A stretch of DNA of 64,000 nt, from positions 24,145,271 through 24,209,270 of the forward strand of contig NC_135018.1 of assembly GCF_051020955.1 (NCBI RefSeq). The letters are read 5' to 3'. Both the position numbers and the translations under genes were made by a program. Source of the stretch: Megalopta genalis (taxonomy: Eukaryota; Arthropoda; Insecta; Hymenoptera; Halictidae). Below the pieces are notes generated by a model. It saw only the letters and a list, made by a program, of their open reading frames with translations. It did not search any database and was not told where the DNA came from. This document shows positions 47,101 through 57,414 of this stretch, in pieces. The first letter of the stretch is position 1. Every line of letters begins with the position of its first letter.

Positions 47101-47447
47101 TGGTTATCGGGTAAACTAATTTCTATTATCGTGAATTCAAGACATGGATTTGCGTTGTCTGTGCGTATGTTTCTTGTCTTGTATTTGAAACTATTGCGAA
47201 TTAAAATAGCCGTTCCCCCACCCTGCTTAGAGTTTGGTCTGTCTGTCCTTATTAAGTTGTAGTCTTTAAAAAATAGCTTATGGCTAGGACTAAGTTTTGT
47301 TTCGCAGAGTAGTGTTATATCAGGGGCGTGTAATGTCAAAAAGTCTGTTAAAGTCGCTCGTCTTTCGTTGGTGATTATGGAGTTTACATTTACCGAAACG
47401 ATGTTTAGTTTATCGACTAATCTTTGGTTGTTAACTGGGGGAGCCAT
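44147..47447 (-). pseudogene. C ORF2: endonuclease-reverse transcriptase, one frameshift
   Basis: Starts at ATG 47447, two bases after the ORF1 stop (TAGAAATG). The first part (47447-45639, 602 residues) holds the endonuclease with CETKL, LLAGDLNAKH, YIDLCLADNR and YDSDHKA. It leaves frame in an A-rich run at about 45655. The second part (45589-44147) holds the RT with FGFRHRHST, DLEKAFDTVW, GLQQGTVNSP and FADD, ending IHWWL. A tract of 29 A residues (44777-44805) is inserted in the coding sequence just after the LDFKLNY segment; the frame stays open across it as polylysine. Confidence 0.88.
44777..44805 (-). repeat. A29 homopolymer within ORF2 of element C
   Basis: Uninterrupted T run on the plus strand; on the coding strand it reads as a run of lysines where sister elements have a short non-repetitive segment (LNKAQKAF-type). 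It could be slippage expansion or an assembly artefact. Confidence 0.9.
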
Positions 47448-47449
47448 TT

Positions 47450-49291
47450 CTATTCCAAGTTTATGTCTAATATGTTTAATATGATGTTTATTTTTTCGGC
47501 ATTGCTCTTGACTTGCTCTGCTATTTTTTCGAATTGACTATTTACGGTTTGTGTGATGGCTTTTTTTATTTCGTCTATTAGGGAGAGTGATGGATTATTT
47601 AAGGAGATGGTAGGATTTTGCGTGTTGGATGCTTGACTGTGTGCGTGTGGATAAACTTGTGAAGCAGGCAGGGGGTATGGGGTCCTGTTGTTACCTGACA
47701 CTATTTCGCTGTATTTTATCCCTGGGTTTACTTTTTTATAGATAGCGTTTACTCTGTTATTTTTCTGGGCTATCTGTAGCTCTCTTCTTTCTATTATTTT
47801 TTCTCTAATCTCCTTGAGTTTAGGGCATCCTTTGTAAGAGGCGGGGTGGCCGAAGTTTTTACAGTGAACGCAGTAAGCTTTATCTATATTTTCGGCTCTG
47901 TTCTTATCGTCTATTGGGGGGAGTTTACATTCACCCGGGTTGTGTTTCTCTGCGCATTTAACACATCTATATTCTAAATTACAGTTGGCTGCCGCGTGTC
48001 CTATTCTTTGACATCGCCTACACTGTACCTGGTTGGATTTGTTTAGTTTGTCCCAGGTGATTGCCGAGTGCAAAACTACTTTGATATTTTTTAGCTGTTC
48101 CAATTTACTATCCGGCGAGAGTTTAACTAAAAATATTGGGAGATTTGTATTGTTTTTTACTGAGTAATTCGTTTTGAACTTATTCACGTTTATAAAATTT
48201 AGGCCTTCTACTTTTTTGTTTTGTAGCTCTAATAAAATTTCTTCGGGATCGAAGCCGCCATCTAGATTTTTTATTAGCACTATTTTATGCTTTTCGTTTT
48301 TCGGTGTGAACGTATAAAATTTGACGTTATTATTTTTTAACGCTAAACATATTTTTTTAAATTTTGCTATGTTGAAAATTTGTACTACGTGTTTGTTGCG
48401 ATTAATATCTTTGACAAAAAAATTGTTTGTGATACCTGTTTTCTTTATTATGTCTATCGTGTTTTTCGTGTTTCCTTCGATTACCGTTATTGGTGGTGGT
48501 TTGATGGAGGTAGGATATTGACGCTCGTCCTCCGTCTTTGAATGGATGCCACTCGTTGTCGCGCTCCCACTACAAGGCACTTGCGAAGGGATGCCTTTCG
48601 TGGGTCCGGCTTGCCGAGTCGATGGTCCAGGTCCGTTGGGCTGCAGGGGGCCTGGCTGAGCGGAGACATCGTTGAAATTCGGCTGTTTCTGTTTTATTTT
48701 TATGGCCGTGCCTGCCGTGTCCTTCATTTGCTGCCCTCTTCTTGAAGACGCTACCCTTGTCCAGCTGCCCCCTTCTGGACACCCCGACACGTGGCTCTCC
48801 ATGCCGATTTCCATTTTTTCTGGTTCTGGTTCTGACTCTACCTGAGCCGCTGGAGTCGGAATTGACATTGCTTCTAATTTTTCGGTTAATTTATCAACCA
48901 GTGAACTGAGCTTTCGGTTCTGTTCAATCAGTTCGTCATATGTGGGGCTTTTTGTGTTTTTGTTTGGTTTTTGTGCCTTTCCTTGATTGGGGGTCTTCAT
49001 GATTTCACTTGTTGCGTTTTCTTTTTTGGTTTTCCTTATAACTATTGTTGGTGATGGGTTTAATCTTTTCGTCGGTTTTCTACCTTTGCTGATGTCTTTA
49101 ATTTGCTGAGATAGTATCCGGTTGGTTACGTCTGCATGTTTGATGCTTGAGATTAATTTGAGGATCTCGTTTCTTTTATTAGAGCTCCCTGCGTGATCTC
49201 TATTAATGTTAATTAAGGCACTAGTCACTTCTGGCACATGGTCACTTTCTTGCAAAACCCCTTTCGGGGTTTTTTCGTTATCGTCACTCAC
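47450..49291 (-). CDS. C ORF1: zinc-knuckle RNA-binding protein
   Basis: 613 residues, ATG at 49291. Charged N-terminus, short coiled coil (QNRKLSSLVDKLTEKLEAM, about 125-145) and a Pre-C2HC-like region. The knuckles from about residue 420 are CRRCQRIGHAAANC, CVKCAEKHNPGEC and CVHCKNFGHPASYKGC. It is well diverged from A and E in the N-terminal half but collinear. The stop is followed two bases later by the ORF2 ATG. Confidence 0.88.
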   Translation of the reverse strand: MSDDNEKTPKGVLQESDHVPEVTSALININRDHAGSSNKRNEILKLISSIKHADVTNRILSQQIKDISKGRKPTKRLNPSPTIVIRKTKKENATSEIMKTPNQGKAQKPNKNTKSPTYDELIEQNRKLSSLVDKLTEKLEAMSIPTPAAQVESEPEPEKMEIGMESHVSGCPEGGSWTRVASSRRGQQMKDTAGTAIKIKQKQPNFNDVSAQPGPLQPNGPGPSTRQAGPTKGIPSQVPCSGSATTSGIHSKTEDERQYPTSIKPPPITVIEGNTKNTIDIIKKTGITNNFFVKDINRNKHVVQIFNIAKFKKICLALKNNNVKFYTFTPKNEKHKIVLIKNLDGGFDPEEILLELQNKKVEGLNFINVNKFKTNYSVKNNTNLPIFLVKLSPDSKLEQLKNIKVVLHSAITWDKLNKSNQVQCRRCQRIGHAAANCNLEYRCVKCAEKHNPGECKLPPIDDKNRAENIDKAYCVHCKNFGHPASYKGCPKLKEIREKIIERRELQIAQKNNRVNAIYKKVNPGIKYSEIVSGNNRTPYPLPASQVYPHAHSQASNTQNPTISLNNPSLSLIDEIKKAITQTVNSQFEKIAEQVKSNAEKINIILNILDINLE

Positions 49292-49437
49292 TTTATTGTC
49301 TATGTTATTATTTCTTTTTTATTTTTCTTTTCTTGCTTGCTGCTGCACGCTACGAAACACTGCAATGCGTTGTTGTCCGTTTGTACGTTCCGTTCTTCCC
49401 GGGTACTTTTTGACCTGCTCGAGGGGCACGTGGGGGC

Positions 49438-49471
49438 ACATCCTACTCCTACGACGGTCAGAGTCGAACAG
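49438..49471 (-). promoter_or_regulatory. C internal promoter: DPE-like
   Basis: GGATGT, a valid RGWYVT match, lies at +29 to +34 if the 5' end is the base after the 28-bp fragment, or at +28 if one extra C belongs to the target. The initiator is weaker (CCTGTT). Confidence 0.5.
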
Positions 49472-49499
49472 GGGATACTAACCACTATACTATCGAGGA
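49472..49499 (-). repeat. tRNA-Asp nt 1-28 fragment (D/C junction)
   Basis: 28 bp identical to tRNA-Asp nucleotides 1-28; one additional C follows on the element side. Confidence 0.95.
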
Positions 49500-49529
49500 C
49501 GGATTGCATGTTACAATTTTTTTAAAAGT

Positions 49530-50591
49530 AGTTAACTAACAATATTGTTTAAATCAAGCCACCAATATTTTTTTGTGTCGTTTCTATGTTTGTCTTTTAA
49601 ATCGTGTTGCGTGAGCTTATAGCGAAATCTTATATTTGGGTCGTCGAAATTTATTTTGCTGTTGTATGTAATTTTTTTATTGTAGTTCTTTCTGTTGAAA
49701 TAATAAATTATCGATTGTCCATACTTGTTTTGTATAAGGCCTGCATTGTCTAAATATATAAAGGATTCTGGTGGTGTGTATCCTGTTAGTCTGGCTTTTT
49801 CAAAGTATAGTGGGTTGGGATAGGTAGAGCTGTATATAAAGTTATTGTTTGTGATGTTTCGTATGTTCGCTCAATGGTTTCTGATTAATTTTAAGATGAA
49901 GAGGTCTATGCGAATGATTCTAGCTTTCTTTTTGTGTAATTTGATTCCGGTGTTCTATATGTGTTGAGACAGGCTCTGAGACACTTGCGTTCGAATACCC
50001 GTATCTTCTCCATTGTACTGGCGCTGATATTAAACCATATTGGGACACCGTATGTTATGATTGGGCGTACCAATAATTTGTAGCATAGTATTTTCACGTT
50101 TGTGTTTAGATCTTATGAATAGAATTGGTCGTTGAAGTTTAATTTAAAATCTAAGTGTACGCCTAAATAGCGAACGACTTGTTTGTGTGGGATTTTATTG
50201 TTACTGTCGCTGCCATCGTGTAATTGAAAATGTTTACTGTGCGCTCGTACGTCATTGTTTGCGTCTGAAATCATTGAAATGTATGGTCTAAATAGTATTG
50301 TCTCGCATTTGTTGATATTTAGTTTTAGTTTCCATGTGTAGAAATAATCTTGAATCTTCTTAAATAAATCCTGTAGATGTATTTTTATTCTGGATGGTTT
50401 ATTGTCAGTGATGTATGTTAAGAGATCGTCTGCGTATGCAATGGCACTTTTCTGGTTGTCGTTATTCAGGTCGTACATGTTTAACAGATCACTGATATAT
50501 AGGCTAAACAGGATAGGGGAATTGACAGTACCTTGTTGAAGCCCGTTCTGTACAGTGAAAACTTTGGAGGAGATGTTACCGCCTTCGGTGA
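49530..50591 (-). pseudogene. D ORF2, 3' part (RT core and C-terminus), broken
   Basis: Continues the RT after the BEL insertion. GLQQGTVNSP and the catalytic YADD (FADD in the other lineages) lie in X-type sequence at about 50540-50410. From FRPYIS onward (about 50296) the sequence becomes A-type (ISDANNDVRAHSKHF). A deletion of about 55 bp at about 50115 and a second at about 49930 disrupt the frame; the fragment 50097-49906 still shows YGVPIWFNIS. Confidence 0.82.
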
Positions 50592-51266
50592 TGTTCCATC
50601 GCGAAGAAACAAACACGTGGAGTCTTTGCGACCGGGTTTACGAGACGGACGTGACCACGGTTGGGCTGCAGTCAAGGACACTTCCATAACCATTTGGCGT
50701 CCAGATTGTCCGGACGTCATCCGGACATAGCATAAAATCACAAAGCAGACGTTTTTTTTTGCTCATCGTAAATAAGCCGTTTTCCTTGACAGCCATAAGG
50801 TCCCATAAACCCGGAATTTCCGAAGGGTCAGCCGACGTCGAGCGCGCGACGGGGCCCGCTACCTGAGTTGACCTGACGGAATTTCCGGGGCATGAACAAG
50901 GATCGCAGAGACTCCGCGACCCAGCGACTAGCGTTCCTACCCCCTCCAGGACAAGTTCCGACGAGGGACCACCCACATAAATAGTTGAGCAAACCCGAAA
51001 AAACTTGCATTGCAATTCTCCCGGTACACGCGAGCAGTCATCCCGCAAGCAGTCATTCATAAGGCACAAGCCCTCATTCTTTCAAATCACGCAACAGTAC
51101 GCGCAACCACTAATCGAACATTGAATCCGATCGCCCAAGATTAATTTGGCGGGCAGTCAATCGGCGACTTAAGAACATACGCGTCCACAGTGCAATCCGG
51201 GCCTTACAACCCCGGAAGGGTTCATTTCAACGCCCGCGCGTTTCCTACGTCTGCCGAGTCAATTCA
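50592..51266 (+). repeat. BEL/Pao 5' LTR
   Basis: 675 bp, TGTT...TTCA, about 98-99% identical by eye to 56738-57414. Differences include single substitutions and a T8/T10 length change. The preceding five bases GGTGA are repeated after the 3' LTR. A CATAAATAG TATA-like box lies in the second half. Confidence 0.95.
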
Positions 51267-51285
51267 TGGTCCTTCGAGCCGGATT
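51267..51285 (+). other. Primer binding site, tRNA-Tyr type
   Basis: TGGTCCTTCGAGCCGGATT directly follows the 5' LTR. Its reverse complement ends in CGAAGGACCA, the 3' end of insect tRNA-Tyr including CCA (recognised from general knowledge of the tRNA). Zero spacing to the LTR is normal for minus-strand priming. Confidence 0.8.
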
Positions 51286-51531
51286 CTAGTGATCTGTGTA
51301 GTGACAACAATGCGCGTACTCGATAACAACCCAAGAAAGATCACACACCACATCAACGGGCAGTCCAGCCAAGCAACAGCCATCCTGAGCCGCAGTCCAG
51401 TCAGACCACGCTCAGCCGAAGACAACACGCAGCAACCGGAACGCAGTCAAGGTAGGCCTGTTACTGAACTGTCAATCAAATCCTTTGTTATTATCTACTC
51501 CCACTGAGTCCCGTCCGCGACGCGCAGTAAA

Positions 51532-52851
51532 ATGGCAACCGACGACAATATTCAACAAATTATCCGAGACCTCAAAATGAAGCGCCGCGTCTTCAAATCG
51601 CAAATGACTAACCTGTCGAAATTTGTGACCGACTTTCGCGACTCCGACGTTGAACGCGCCAAACTCCGGAATCGGGTTGAACGGTTGCGGATCCAATTCG
51701 ACAGCTTCAACGATATACAAAACAAACTCCACGAACACAAGGACCCCGACGAAATCGAAGCCGAACGCGAGTCGACGACAGAAACATACGACACGGTCAT
51801 CGCGAATGCGGAAGTATTGTTAGATAAATTAGGTAAGGCCGACTTACAATCGATCTCCACCACTCGAGGCACCATCAGTTCTCCTACACCGACCATGTCC
51901 GGAACAACCCTTGGGGTACACTTGTCCAAAATTGATTTGCCACAATTCGACGGCCGTCTCGAAAGGTGGATCACTTTCAAGGACACGTTCCAAAATATCA
52001 TCCACGCACACCCGCATCTCACCGACGTCCAGAAATTGAGTTACCTGCGACTTTCCCTAACCGGGAAGGCGGCTTCCGCGATCGACTCGCTCCCGATAAG
52101 CGAAATACAAGGCCGCATGGGAGCAGCTAGTAGAAGACTACGACAACACTCACGCTCTTGTACTTAGACATACATCACTCTTAATAGATACGCCCGCAAT
52201 GCCAGACGACTCCGCCGATTCGATCCGGGATCTTGTGAACCACATGCAGGCACATATTCGGTCATTGCAAGCACTCGGACGGTCGTGGGAGAACATCGCC
52301 CACGATCTACTCACCAACATCGCGATAGCGAAGATGAACCCCGATACGCGCAAAACATGGGAAACCACCCTAGTCGGCACAAACATGCCAAACGTGCCGG
52401 AAATCTTTAAATACCTTCGAAACGCGTCTTATAGCTGCAAAACAGCCGAATCAATCGGGACTGCAAGGGCAAGGACAATCAAGAGCGAGAGCCCACTACC
52501 GCGAACACATATCGGCGGTCCAACAAGACGCGACGGAGTCCTCCGGCCTCCCCACAGACACCTCGACGACAGACATTTGTCGCAACCTCGACACGAGCGT
52601 GCAAAATCTGCAATCTCGATAATCACGCGGCGTTCGCGTGTCCGAAATTTCAATCTATGACGGCACAAGAACGAATCGCGACCGCACAAACGCACAAATT
52701 GTGCCAAAATTGCTTGTGGCCAGGCCACGCACCCGAAGAGTGCAAGACGGGACGGTGTCGCGTGTGCAATGGCAAGCACAACACCAAATTGCACCTCGAC
52801 GCGGCATCCGGGAACGCGTCTCACAAGAACGAATGACAAAACGACACGACA
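51532..52851 (+). pseudogene. BEL gag region, with compensating frameshifts
   Basis: Starts at ATG 51532. The 5' part shows a gag-like region typical of BEL elements (DUF1759-like, KIDLPQFDGRLERWITFKD at about residue 135). The frame is lost at about 52105 and continues in the next frame (from 52199, SIRDLVNHMQAHIRSLQALG). It then returns to the original frame before 52600, where two zinc knuckles begin (CKICNLDNHAAFAC and CQNCLWPGHAPEEC types). The outer frame matches that of pol. The role was particle formation and RNA packaging; it is broken here. Confidence 0.8.
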
Positions 52852-55800
52852 ATGGACATACGAACAGAACGACACAAAACATTCATTTCGGACGGACAGG
52901 CGAACGGTTTATTGACAACAGCGACAATCTACGTGTTAGATCGCGATCAACAACCGGTTTCATGCCGAACGTTGATCGATACATGTTCCAACGCGAATCT
53001 CATGACGGACGAACTAGCGCAAAAATTACGGCTACCGACGAAACAACAAACCGCGACAATAGAGGCATTAAACCAATTGATCACCATCACCAACCAATTG
53101 GTCACAACAACCATTAAATCGAGACTTACGACCTACGAACGGACACTGACTTTCCTGACGATACCGAGAATTGCAGGCCCGCTACCCGACGTGCAAATCG
53201 ATCGAGCGAAACTAGGCATTCCTCCGAACATCAAATTAGCCGATCCGAATTTCCATCGACCAGAACGAACCGACATGTTGCTAGGGACCGGACCGGCGCT
53301 GTCTTGTCTCAGCATCGGACAATACAACATCTCAAAACGACCCAGCGACGAGTTAATCCTCCAAAAGACTCAATTCGGATGGGTCATTGGAGGTAGCGTC
53401 CCGATCCCTACGCCGCGAACAACACGCAACACGTTTTCCACCACCATACAGTTCGACTTACAAAATTTCTGGGAAGTCGAAGAAGGTCCCCATAGGCACC
53501 ATCCAACACTCGAAGAGCAGGAGTGCGAAACACATTTCAGCAACAACGTCAAGCGTGACGCGTCCGGACGATACATGGTCGCGTTACCCTTCAACGAAAA
53601 AAAGGAGCAGCTCGGAGGTTCTCGGTCGATGGCCCTCAAACGCTTCTTGGCACTCGAGCGGAGATTAGCGCGGAACGACGAATTACGGAAACAATACCAC
53701 CAAGTCATCAACGAGTACCTCGCGCTCGGGCACATGACACAGGTAGACACCGTCGATACACCCGGGTGCTACCTACCACACCACGCCGTCGAGAAACCCA
53801 CTAGCACAACCACCAAGGTTCGCGTGGTCTTCAACGGGGCAGCCAAATCTACCAGCGGGCTGTCGCTGAACGACACTCTACTGACCGGTCCAACCATACA
53901 GGACAACCTCTTCACCTTATTGATTCGGTTTCGAATGCACGCAGTCGTCCTAACCGCGGACATCGAAAAGATGTACCGGCAATTCATTGTCCGACCGGAC
54001 GACCGTGCATACTAACGCATCTTATGGCGAGACAGTCGCGGCGAAATAGCTACATTCGAGCTAAATACCGTCACTTCCGGACTCTCCTCAGCACCATATC
54101 TTGCCATAAGATGCTTACACCAGCTGGCAGACGACGAGCAGGACGCAACACCAACAGCATCAGCAATCCTCAAACGTGATTTGTACGTCGACGACCTGTT
54201 GACCGGTGCCGACACGACCGAAGAGGCTCAGGTCATCCAACGGCAAATCACAAGGTTACTGCGGAAGGTAGGTCTTACCATTCGACAATGGGCCTCCAAC
54301 GAACCCAAACTTCTCGCAGGACTGCACACGGAACTTATCCATCCAAAGATCCTGGGCAATGCAACCGCGATGAAGATGTTGGGCATCTCATGGGACGCGA
54401 AACACGACACCATTCGCTACTCCGCACAGACAGCCACAGCCAACAAGGTGACCAAACGTCACATCCTAGCAACCATCGCCAAAATATTCGATCCATTGGG
54501 ATTACTCGGACCCGTGACAATACACGCCAAGATCATCATGCAACAACTCTGGCAATTGAAGATTGACTGGGACGAATCCCTGCCGGCCAACATCCATACA
54601 GAATGGACCGAATACGAGAGGTCATTACAAGAACTTAATCAAATCGAATTCGGTCGACACGTAAGTCTCAGGAGCGCGGGAAGACTCGAGATACACAGGT
54701 TTTGTGACGCAAACGAACGGGCCTACGGCGCCTGTTTATATGCACGGACTATCAATGAACGCGGCCAAATCCAGACCAGCCTAATCTGCGCAAAATCCCG
54801 CGTCGCACCCCTGAAGACCGTCACGCTCGCGCGTTTGGAACTCTGCGGCGCTGTCCTCCTAACGTCACTTTACGAAACAGTTCGCGACGCCATTATACGA
54901 GACATCCACACTACCGTTTTCTGGACCGATTCGACGATCGTACTCAACTAAAGGTGGTTAAATAAACCACCGTCCACACTAAAAACCTTCGTCGCGAATC
55001 GCGTAGCCGGCATTCAAGGCAAAACCGACATCTTGTCATGGCGCCACATCAGATCAAGGGATAATCCGGCCGATCTACTTTCTCGAGGCATCACGCCTGG
55101 GAAATTTCTCAACAATGCACTTTGGCGATGCGGACCAGAATGGCTCTCTCAAACAGAGGCCACATGGCCCAACTCGAGATACATTCCCTCAAACGAGGTA
55201 CCAGAGACAAAAAAGATCACGTGCCTCGCCACCGCAATCAACCAATCCAGTGAGATGCTTACCCGGTATTCCTGCATCCAAAAACTACGGCGAATTGTAG
55301 CATATTGTCTACGTCTGGTGCCTGCCCGTCGCAAAACAGGCCCCTTGACCATCAAAGAGCTACAAGAAGCCAACATCCGCATCATCAGGTCCGTTCAGTC
55401 AGTCACATTTACACAAGACATAAAAAACCTAAAATCCGGAGAATTACACCCTAGAAGCAAACTTCGACCTCTGCACCCGTTCCTCGACAACGAGGGTATC
55501 TTGCGCGTGGGGGGTCGCCTCCAAAATTCCACATTAGCATTCGCTCAGAAGCACCCAATTTTATTGCCAAGGAGTCACCACGTGACTGATTTAATCATCC
55601 GCGACGCTCACACGAAAGGTCTTCATTCAGGCATCACCGCAACCTTGCATGACGTGCGCCAAACCAGAAAAATTGTACGGCAATGCGTAAGGTGCCTTCG
55701 AGTTAATCCCCCCACGGTCGACTACCTGATGGGAAATTTACCTGCGGCACGCGTCACCGAGAGTCAACCATTTCAGAACTCCGGTGTCGATTATTGCGGC

Positions 55801-56724
55801 CCTTTTTACATAAAGGAGCGACGGCACCGAAATCGCACCCGCATAAAGGTATACGTTGCCGTATTTACCTGTTTCGTGACAAAGGCAGTACACCTCGAAG
55901 TAGCAGACGACTTGACGACGGATGCCTTCATGGCGGCCCTCAAACGGTTCGTCGCACGCAGGGGGGCCTGCCAAAACATGTATTCGGACAATGGGACCAA
56001 CTTTGTCGGAGTCGACAACGAATTAAGGGAAATTTGCAGGACACTCCCAAGGAACGAAAGGTTGCAAAACTTCCTCACCACGAAAGGAATCACGTGGCAT
56101 TTCACGCCGGCTCTGTCTCCGCATTTCGGGGGACTGTGGGAGGCGGCTGTAAAGGCTTTCAAGCATCACATCAAACGAGTCGTCGGTGAAGAATTATTCA
56201 CATTCGAACAATTCAACACTTTTGTAATCGAAGTCGAAGCCATTCTAAACTCGCGTCCGCTCACTCCCCTCTCTACCGATCCAAACGATACATCGCCTTT
56301 GACTCCTGGTCACTTCCTGATTGGCAGCTCTTTAACGGCCATTGCCGAGACCGATTTCAGGGCAATCCCGAACAACAGGCTATCGAATTGGCAGCACATC
56401 CAGAAGGTGAAGCAGCACTTTTGGACGAGGTGGCAAAAGGAATACATAAACCAATTAACCATTCGACACAAGTGGACAAGGAGATCTCATTGTATTCGAG
56501 AAGGGGCCATCGTTGTACTGAAGGAGGATAACACTCCTCCCTTATGCTGGCACCTGGGACGAGTCCAGCAGGTCCATCCAGGAGCTGATGGAATCATCAG
56601 AGCAGTCACCGTTCGAACCGCAAACGGCGTCTTCAAACGAAACGTGAAGAAGCTGGCACCACTTCCCGATCCAGGACCTTCACCGCAGTACGACGGGAAT
56701 CAAGGACAAATAGACATTACATAG
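52852..56724 (+). pseudogene. BEL pol: protease, RT, RNase H, integrase, two stops
   Basis: One frame from 52852 to 56724, interrupted by TAA at 54013 and TAA at 54949. A protease-like region carries LIDTCSNANLMT at about residue 42 (DTC where aspartic proteases usually show DTG/DSG). The RT begins near residue 310 (VRVVFNGAAKSTSG, LTADIEKMYRQF), with the catalytic YVDD at 54182-54193. A Pao-specific RNase H-like region follows. The integrase has an H-H-C-C finger (HVTDLIIRDAHTKGLHSG ... CVRC), then the DDE core VDYCGPF, YSDNGTNF and HFGGLWEAAV. The finger appears shortened between the His and Cys pairs. Confidence 0.9.
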
Positions 56725-56737
56725 TTAATCGTGAGCA

Positions 56738-57414
56738 TGTTCCATCGCGAAGGAACAAACACGTGGAGTCTTTGCGATCGGGTTTACGACACGGACGTGA
56801 CCACGGTTGGGCTGCAGTCAAGGACACTTCCATAACCCTTTGGCGTCCAGATTGTCCGGACGTCATCCGGACATAGCATAAAATCACAAAGCAGACGTTT
56901 TTTTTTTTGCTCATCGTAAATAAGCCGTTTTCCTTGACAGCCATAAGGTCCCATAAACCCGGAATTTTCGAAGGGTCAGTCGACGTCGAGCGCGCGACGG
57001 GGCCCGCTACCTGAGTTGACCTGACGGAATTTCCGGGGCATGAACAAGGATCGCAGAGACTCCGCGACCCAGCGACTAGCGTTCCTACCCCCTCCAGGAC
57101 AAGTTCCGACGAGGGACCACCCACATAAATAGTTGAGCAAACCCGAAAAAACTTGCATTGCAATTCTCCCGGTACACGCGAGCAGTCATCCCGCAAGCAG
57201 TCATTCATAAGGCACAAGCCCTCATTCTTTCAAATCACGCAACAGTACGCGCAACCACTAATCGAACATTGAATCCGATCGCCCAAGATTAATTTGGCGG
57301 GCAATCAATCGGCGACTTAAGAACATACGCGACCACAGTGCAATCCGGGCCTTACAACCCCGGAAGGGTTCATTTCAACGCCCGTGCGTTTCCTACGTCT
57401 GCCGAGTCAATTCA
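56738..57414 (+). repeat. BEL/Pao 3' LTR
   Basis: 677 bp, pair of 50592-51266. Followed by the GGTGA target duplication and then the ORF2 sequence of the interrupted element D. No obvious long polypurine tract precedes it. Confidence 0.95.

Larger units (their letters stand above)
43901..49471 (-). mobile_element. Jockey-like non-LTR retrotransposon C
   Basis: A 5.6-kb copy of a third lineage, bounded by tRNA-Asp fragments. The 5' UTR (about 180 bp) starts CTGTTCGACTC and shares GACCGTCGTAGGAGTAGGA with A1 and D. ORF1 is open; ORF2 carries one frameshift. The 3' UTR is longer than in the others (about 245 bp) and has an internal A20 tract (44037-44056), followed by about 130 bp ending AGAGCGTCCGAC at the tRNA fragment. 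The internal A tract may mark an older 3' end beyond which sequence was added. Confidence 0.88.
50592..57414 (+). mobile_element. BEL/Pao LTR retrotransposon, inserted in element D
   Basis: A 6.8-kb element in opposite orientation to its host. It has two LTRs, a tRNA-Tyr primer site and one gag-pol frame. Target duplication GGTGA is at 50587-50591 and 57415-57419, the 5-bp size usual for BEL/Pao. LTR similarity implies insertion long after element D was established. The coding region carries two in-frame stops and a pair of compensating frameshifts, so it is not autonomous. Confidence 0.95.
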
